Origin: Nitrosomonas ureae
Lineage (GTDB): Bacteria > Pseudomonadota > Gammaproteobacteria > Burkholderiales > Nitrosomonadaceae
Length of the DNA stretch: 64,000 bases
Assembly (NCBI RefSeq): GCF_900206265.1
Contig: NZ_LT907782.1
Location: 1,488,001 to 1,552,000 of the forward strand
Direction of reading: 5' to 3'
A program made the position numbers and the translations under genes. A model generated the notes under the pieces. That model was given only the letters and a program-made list of their open reading frames with translations. It was not told where the DNA came from and did no database searches. This document shows positions 59,444 to 64,000 of this stretch, piece after piece. Each line of letters begins with the position of its first letter. The stretch's first letter is position 1.

Positions 59444-61171
59444 CTAATCATTCAATTTAGCCAGCAACGCAGCCATCTTTTCCGGTTGGTCCGTTTTAAT
59501 GATTTTTTGCGCGAGTGGAATAATATCAGGCAAATGGCTTTTCAGAATCTGGTTTTTCACCGCCAGCAATTGCGACGGATACATGGAGAACTGTTGCAAT
59601 CCAATGCCCAGCAACAATCGCGTGAATTGCTTATCTCCGGCCATTTCCCCACAGATGGACACGGGCACTTTAGCGCGATTGGCACTCTGAATGACATGCG
59701 AAATCAACCAGAGTATGGCCGGATGAAAGGGATCATATAAATGCGCCACGGCATCATCAATCCGATCAACCGCCAAGGTATACTGAATCAAGTCGTTAGT
59801 GCCGATCGACAAAAAATCCAGCTTACGCATGAACGTTTCCAGACACAAGGCAGCTGCCGGTATCTCGATCATTCCACCAACTTTAATATGCTCGTCAAAT
59901 TGAATCTTGTCATCGCGCAAAGTCTGCTTGGCATACTCGATGTAATGCAATGTTTGATCGATTTCCGCAATATTAGACAGCATCGGCACCAGGATACGCA
60001 CATCGCCGTACTTGGAAGCACGCAAAATGGCACGCAATTGCTTGTGAAACATTTTAGGTTCCGCCAGGCTCAATCGAATCGCACGTAACCCCAACGCCGG
60101 ATTAGTCGCCACTTGCTCACTGCCCTTCAGACTCTTGTCTGCGCCTAAATCGAATGTGCGTATGGTGACTGGCAACTTATGCATTTTCACCGCTACCGCG
60201 CGATACGCTTCAAATTGCTCATCTTCACCCGGTAAATCATCGCGATTCAGAAATAAAAATTCGCTACGAAACAACCCGATGCCGGTAGCTCCGCTCTCCT
60301 TAACCTGCGCAATATCTTCAGGTAGTTCAATATTGGCGTATAAATCAATTTGCGTCCCATCCAGGGTCACCGCAGCCACACTCTTAAGGCGTTGCAGTTT
60401 CTTTCTTTCGAGTTCGAGCTGGCTTTGCCGCAAACGGTATTCATCCAGAACATATTTATCCGGATTTACAATTACGATGCCGTGAATCCCATCGACAATC
60501 AGCCAGTCATTCTCCAGAATCAATTGATGTGCATGATGCAGGGCCACAATCGAGGGGATATTGAGACTGCGCGCAACAATCGCAGTATGCGACGTCTGGC
60601 TGCCCAAATCAGTCAGGAAAGCAATGAATTGATGTTGCTTGTACTGCATCACATCGGCAGGACTTAAATCATGCGCAACCAGGATGCTGTCACCTGCTAA
60701 CTTCGTTACAACCGGTAAGTGGCCAGGGCGTCCCAACATCGCTTTGAGTATACGTTCAACCACTTGCTTCACATCGGCCTTGCGTTCACGCAAATAAGCA
60801 TCCTCAATGGCCTCGAACTGCACCAACAATTCCTGCATCTGTTGTGTTAAGGCCCACTCCGCATTGCAATAAGTCTGCGCAATCATGCTGCGGGTGGCTT
60901 CTGACAGCATCGGGTCATCCAGGATCATCAAATGCAAATCCAGAAATGCGCTAAACTCCGCGCGCGCATGCCCATCCGCAACAGATTGCTGTAACGCCTC
61001 GAATTCTTTCCGCACCACAGCGAAAGCACTGTCCAACCGTGCAATTTCCTTCTCTACCTGATTTTTTGGGATCAAATAGTGTGCCACCTCCAAAGCGGCG
61101 GGATCAGCCAAATGCGCGTGACCAATTGCAATGCCTTCCGATACGCCTATGCCGTGTAAAATAAAGCTCAT
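59444..61171 (-). CDS. ptsI: PTS phosphoenolpyruvate-protein phosphotransferase (enzyme I)
   Basis: EI passes phosphate from phosphoenolpyruvate to HPr. The phosphorylated His is in DLGSQTSHTAIVARSLNIPS near residue 193. The PEP-binding domain has GLFRSEFLFLNRDDLPGEDEQ near 296 and a VSICGEMAGD motif with the active Cys near 500. The length is 575 residues. It overlaps the ptsH stop by four bases (start 61171, ptsH end 61168). Confidence 0.96.
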   Translation of the reverse strand: MSFILHGIGVSEGIAIGHAHLADPAALEVAHYLIPKNQVEKEIARLDSAFAVVRKEFEALQQSVADGHARAEFSAFLDLHLMILDDPMLSEATRSMIAQTYCNAEWALTQQMQELLVQFEAIEDAYLRERKADVKQVVERILKAMLGRPGHLPVVTKLAGDSILVAHDLSPADVMQYKQHQFIAFLTDLGSQTSHTAIVARSLNIPSIVALHHAHQLILENDWLIVDGIHGIVIVNPDKYVLDEYRLRQSQLELERKKLQRLKSVAAVTLDGTQIDLYANIELPEDIAQVKESGATGIGLFRSEFLFLNRDDLPGEDEQFEAYRAVAVKMHKLPVTIRTFDLGADKSLKGSEQVATNPALGLRAIRLSLAEPKMFHKQLRAILRASKYGDVRILVPMLSNIAEIDQTLHYIEYAKQTLRDDKIQFDEHIKVGGMIEIPAAALCLETFMRKLDFLSIGTNDLIQYTLAVDRIDDAVAHLYDPFHPAILWLISHVIQSANRAKVPVSICGEMAGDKQFTRLLLGIGLQQFSMYPSQLLAVKNQILKSHLPDIIPLAQKIIKTDQPEKMAALLAKLND

Positions 61172-61437
61172 TCGCTCTCACCGAAATAATCTTCAACCAA
61201 TGCGACCAGTGCTGTCATCGCTTCAATCTCGTCATCGCCTGTGGTTTCGAGCTGTATGCGCGAACCTTTATTGGCTGCCAGCGTCATCACGCCCATAATG
61301 CTTTTCGCATTGACGCGACGGCTATTGCGCGTCGCCCAGACTTCGCTTTTAAATTGACTCGCCAATTTGGTCAGCTTTGCTGATGCCCGCGCATGCAAGC
61401 CCAACTTGTTAATAATTTCCACTTCTTTAATTTGCAT
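61168..61437 (-). CDS. ptsH: Phosphocarrier protein HPr
   Basis: HPr carries phosphate from EI to EIIA. I start at the ATG at 61437 (MQIKEVEIINKLGLHARAS), because 89 residues is the family length. His15 is in LHARAS, and the regulatory Ser region is KSIMGVMTLAA near 46. Its start overlaps the EIIA stop by 11 bases. Whether Ser46 is phosphorylated here depends on an HPr kinase that is not in the window. Confidence 0.96.
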   Translation of the reverse strand: MQIKEVEIINKLGLHARASAKLTKLASQFKSEVWATRNSRRVNAKSIMGVMTLAANKGSRIQLETTGDDEIEAMTALVALVEDYFGESE

Positions 61438-61834
61438 GACTAGACTCTTCCGCATTGATTTGTATCACGCCACTCTGTCCGCCACTGAGCCCTTTCTCGA
61501 TGACAACTGATAGCGGCTCATTGCGATACGTTATCACCCTTACCAGCATGGGCAAGTTAGCACCAGCAAGACATTCCACTTTTCCAGGCTGCACCAATCG
61601 GCTGGCAATGTTGCAGGGGGTCGCACCTAACATATCACTCAATAGCAGCACACCATCGCCACTATCCAGCTGTTTTATCAATTTACGCGCTTTAGCTAAT
61701 ACCACTTCAGGGTCATCGTGGGTAAAAACACTTAAATGCGACAACTGCCGCGGTTTCATACCCACCACGTGACTTGCACAACGAATCAAATGATCGCCCA
61801 AATCTTCATGTGTGATCACTAAAATCCCTATCAT
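61427..61834 (-). CDS. PTS EIIA component, mannose family
   Basis: This EIIA-Man-like domain starts at the ATG at 61834 (MIGILVITHEDLGDHLIRC). The phospho-His is His9 in ITHEDLG. LLLSDMLGATPCNIASRL near 64 is typical. The length is 135 residues without an IIB domain. With no EIIB/C/D permease nearby it must be a regulatory PTS, as in other beta- and alphaproteobacteria. It opens the EIIA-HPr-EI operon. Confidence 0.92.
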   Translation of the reverse strand: MIGILVITHEDLGDHLIRCASHVVGMKPRQLSHLSVFTHDDPEVVLAKARKLIKQLDSGDGVLLLSDMLGATPCNIASRLVQPGKVECLAGANLPMLVRVITYRNEPLSVVIEKGLSGGQSGVIQINAEESSHAN

Positions 61835-62087
61835 CTTGTTTTTTACATTATTCTTAAATTCGATTAAAGATTTTAGCATTGACGGTACTTAAATACTTTA
61901 TGGTCAGACATTATCTTAAAAATATTTCCACACAAAGACATTCCCTCATTCATGTATTTTGGAGGAAAATAGAATCCAGTGAATTAATGATCAGTCGATC
62001 ACTCAAATGCTGATGGAAAAATGAGCAGAATGCGCACTTAACTGTCTTGATTGAAAGAACATTATCATTTAATGGGTTACGAGATAA
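61835..62087. other. Divergent intergenic region
   Basis: This gap of about 250 bases between the PTS operon and the diguanylate cyclase gene is AT-rich. It must hold both promoters. No hairpin or repeat stands out. Confidence 0.4.
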
Positions 62088-63323
62088 ATGAAAAAGAATA
62101 ATCGAATCCGGGCACTACTCAAGGCGGCTGAAGCAATGTCCCAAGGTGATTTCACATCAGATATTCCAACCGGAAACGACGAGATTGGTCAACTTGGAAA
62201 ATCACTGGAGAAATTATCCGGTTACCTTCAGAAACAACTGGAAAGAAGTCAATCCCTTTATAAGATTATGGTCGAATGCAACCACAATCTTCATCTGATC
62301 GATGTTTTGAACCATATCTATGAATCTTTTCAGGATCACCTGCCTTACGATCGAATTAGCCTGGCGCTACTTGAGAATGATGGAAACAAACTTAAATTAC
62401 ATTGGTCACGCGCCAAATATGATCCATTGATATTAAATATCGGGCTCACTATCCCCACGTCTGACCACAGCGTTCTAGCAATTACAAACCCTAAAGAGAT
62501 GCTCGTTATCGATGATTTAAGCTCATACCTGGAGAAACACTCAAAATCCCGCCTTACGCAAGCCATTTTTAGTGAAGGAATCCGTTCCTGTCTTATTTGC
62601 CCCTTGCTTGCCGGCGGCAAACCGATCGGGTTTATTTTCTTTTCCAGTCGCGATAAAAGTGTCTACAAAGATTTGCATTCACATCAGGATCTGGCGTTGC
62701 AAATCGCCAGTCAAATATCCGTTTTGATTGAGAAAAACCAATTATACCAAGGAGTCAAATTAAACAAACAGCTCAAGGCTCAGAAAAAATCACTCGAACA
62801 ACGCGTCACGCACGATGCACTGACTGGTTTATTCAACCGCCCCGGCATATTTGACATTCTGCACAAACAAATCCAGCGCGCCAAACGCGGAGGCTATGGC
62901 ATTGCAATCATCATGATTGATATCGATCACTTTAAAGCTATCAATGATACTTATGGTCATCTTACAGGTGATGCGGTCTTATGCGAAATTGCCAACCGGC
63001 TGACTCAATCAGCCCGCTCTCATGAATACATCGGACGCTACGGGGGTGAAGAGTTTCTGGCAATTATCTCGCCATATAATCAGGACGGCGCATTGAGAGC
63101 TGCGGAAAGATTTCGTAATGCAGTCGCTTGCAAAGAAATTAAAGCCAATGAAACATTTGTCTCCGTAACAATCAGTTTGGGTGTGGCAATCAGTGCGGAA
63201 GCAGAAACGTTGGATGAGAAATGGCTATTAAAAAAAGCAGACGAGGCATTGTACCAAGCCAAGCATAAAGGTAGAAATCGGGTTGAACTGGCAGACCATA
63301 TAATGATTGAAAAGATTTCTTAA
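62088..63323 (+). CDS. Diguanylate cyclase, HAMP-GAF-GGDEF
   Basis: The protein would make cyclic di-GMP. Residues 1-50 look like a HAMP linker (AAEAMSQGDFTSDIPTGNDEIGQLGKSLEKL) although no transmembrane segment precedes it. A GAF domain follows at about 65-220 (LPYDRISLALLENDG, SCLICPLLAGGKPIG). A coiled-coil linker (KKSLEQRVTHDALTGLFNRPG) leads into the GGDEF domain with YGGEEF near 325, an active-type signature. An RxxD inhibitory site is not evident by eye. The length is 411 residues. It ends at a terminator-like hairpin. Confidence 0.9.
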   Translation: MKKNNRIRALLKAAEAMSQGDFTSDIPTGNDEIGQLGKSLEKLSGYLQKQLERSQSLYKIMVECNHNLHLIDVLNHIYESFQDHLPYDRISLALLENDGNKLKLHWSRAKYDPLILNIGLTIPTSDHSVLAITNPKEMLVIDDLSSYLEKHSKSRLTQAIFSEGIRSCLICPLLAGGKPIGFIFFSSRDKSVYKDLHSHQDLALQIASQISVLIEKNQLYQGVKLNKQLKAQKKSLEQRVTHDALTGLFNRPGIFDILHKQIQRAKRGGYGIAIIMIDIDHFKAINDTYGHLTGDAVLCEIANRLTQSARSHEYIGRYGGEEFLAIISPYNQDGALRAAERFRNAVACKEIKANETFVSVTISLGVAISAEAETLDEKWLLKKADEALYQAKHKGRNRVELADHIMIEKIS

Positions 63324-63395
63324 TTCATATTGTCAGATCAAAGCTGAGCTATACTAATTAAGAAATCTCCAAATAATTCCAATTTATCAACCTTT

Positions 63396-63430
63396 GACAA
63401 GCCCTTACCATAGTCAAGGGCTTGTCATTT
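63396..63430 (+). terminator. Intrinsic terminator between convergent genes
   Basis: gacaagccctt (63396-63406) and aagggcttgtc (63416-63426) form a perfect 11-bp stem with a 9-base loop, followed by attttg. It serves the diguanylate cyclase gene and may also stop the gene arriving from the right. Confidence 0.85.
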
Positions 63431-63438
63431 TGCAATGA

Positions 63439-64000
63439 CTAATCCGCAGTTCTCGCGGTATCACTGCCACCTTGTGAAGACGTTACCGTAACGCGTGCTG
63501 GCGGTACCAGGAATGCATCCGCCCCCGATAGCACCACTTCATAACGTCCGGGAACACCCACTTGCGGCATTAGGAACGCAGCGGCCCCTATACGCAGCGT
63601 AAGTTCAGGGATAGCGCCCGCAGTCGGGCTTATCTTATCACTCGAAAAGGCCACAACCTTTATTTCTCCCGTCGCCTTTGTCCAAGTTACCAGACTAATT
63701 CTCACATCGTCAATAACATCGATATCTTGCACGGTTTGTAAGCCGTTGGTACTTGTGGCAGTAACCGTTACTTGGTCAGGTACAGAAAGACCATTGGCCG
63801 CATTCAACGTTGCGCGCTTGAAAAAGGTACTGGCATCATCGAATGTCATTGGCCCGTTTTGATTCGCCTGGGGTATACCACTAAGTGCAACAGTGGCGGT
63901 GATCGGCGCTTTCACCCAAACATTGATACGAGCTGTCGTATTACCGGTGGTCGCGTTTGTGGTACGGAAATAAGTAGCGCGCACAGGTTCAATTCCTGGC
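63439..64000 (-). CDS. C-terminal part of a beta-rich, probably secreted protein (runs off the right edge)
   Basis: The frame is open from the right edge to a stop at 63439, so the true start is outside the window. An internal GTG at 63984 is not needed as a start. The visible part of about 186 residues is rich in Thr, Val, Ala and Gly, poor in Cys, with repeated strands such as RINVWVKAPITATVALSG, DQVTVTATSTNG and RYEVVLSGADAFL, like tandem Ig-like or fibronectin-like domains. It ends SSQGGSDTARTAD. I do not recognise a family. Confidence 0.7.
   Translation of the reverse strand, partial: PGIEPVRATYFRTTNATTGNTTARINVWVKAPITATVALSGIPQANQNGPMTFDDASTFFKRATLNAANGLSVPDQVTVTATSTNGLQTVQDIDVIDDVRISLVTWTKATGEIKVVAFSSDKISPTAGAIPELTLRIGAAAFLMPQVGVPGRYEVVLSGADAFLVPPARVTVTSSQGGSDTARTAD

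Overview
This window looks like a chromosomal segment of a Gram-negative betaproteobacterium, most likely Nitrosomonas or a close relative. That placement is inference from the look of the housekeeping proteins, the 16S/23S sequence, the split pyrB/pyrC'/pyrR cluster and the moderately AT-rich base composition. No ammonia-oxidation gene is present to prove it. Both edges cut genes: a serralysin-type metalloprotease on the left and a surface-type beta-rich protein on the right.

Layout. 0-8 kb: partial M10 metalloprotease, ribosomal-protein hydroxylase (roxA), an exported methionine sulfoxide reductase pair (lipoprotein MsrA, Tat-type MsrB), accA-tilS, and the dTDP-sugar genes rfbB-rfbD. 8-10.7 kb: two decayed insertion sequences, an IS21-type element with recognisable terminal repeats and an IS5-type transposase relic. 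10.7-17.4 kb: sppA and a complete minus-strand rRNA operon (16S, tRNA-Ile, tRNA-Ala, 23S, 5S) with promoter, boxA sites, processing stems and terminator. 17.4-40 kb: housekeeping genes in short operons: prfB with its programmed frameshift, ispD-ispF-thpR, tsaB-rimI-udg, lplT, alr, yciB-yciI-ppiC, a rubredoxin reductase-like gene, mlaA, prlC, the pyrimidine/regulatory run algH-ruvX-pyrR-pyrB-pyrC', coq7, glcF and rpsP-rimM-trmD-rplS.

40-52.4 kb is the accessory cell-surface region. A minus-strand run encodes two methyltransferases, an O-antigen ligase-like membrane protein, a family 2 glycosyltransferase, an FkbM methyltransferase and a GT-B-like protein. Facing away from it is a tightly coupled plus-strand operon of a KdsB-like cytidylyltransferase, HpcH/HpaI aldolase, D-2-hydroxyacid dehydrogenase, NAD-epimerase, HAD phosphatase and 6-phosphogluconolactonase. 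The first five look like a dedicated route to a CMP-activated 3-deoxy-ulosonic acid for a surface glycan. I consider this the best candidate for an undescribed system.

52.4-64 kb: an orphan trypsin-like protease, a 42-residue membrane microprotein, a 131-bp MITE with perfect target duplication, a sulfotransferase, YciA-type thioesterase, DUF455 ferritin-like protein, pRiA4b ORF-3-like protein, metX-metW, a permease-less PTS (EIIA-HPr-EI) and a HAMP-GAF-GGDEF diguanylate cyclase.

Other points worth checking are an in-frame TGA that splits yciB exactly at a normally conserved Trp, an extended hairpin inserted near the 5' end of 23S rRNA, and the loss of the metal-binding HxH motif in the dihydroorotase homologue.
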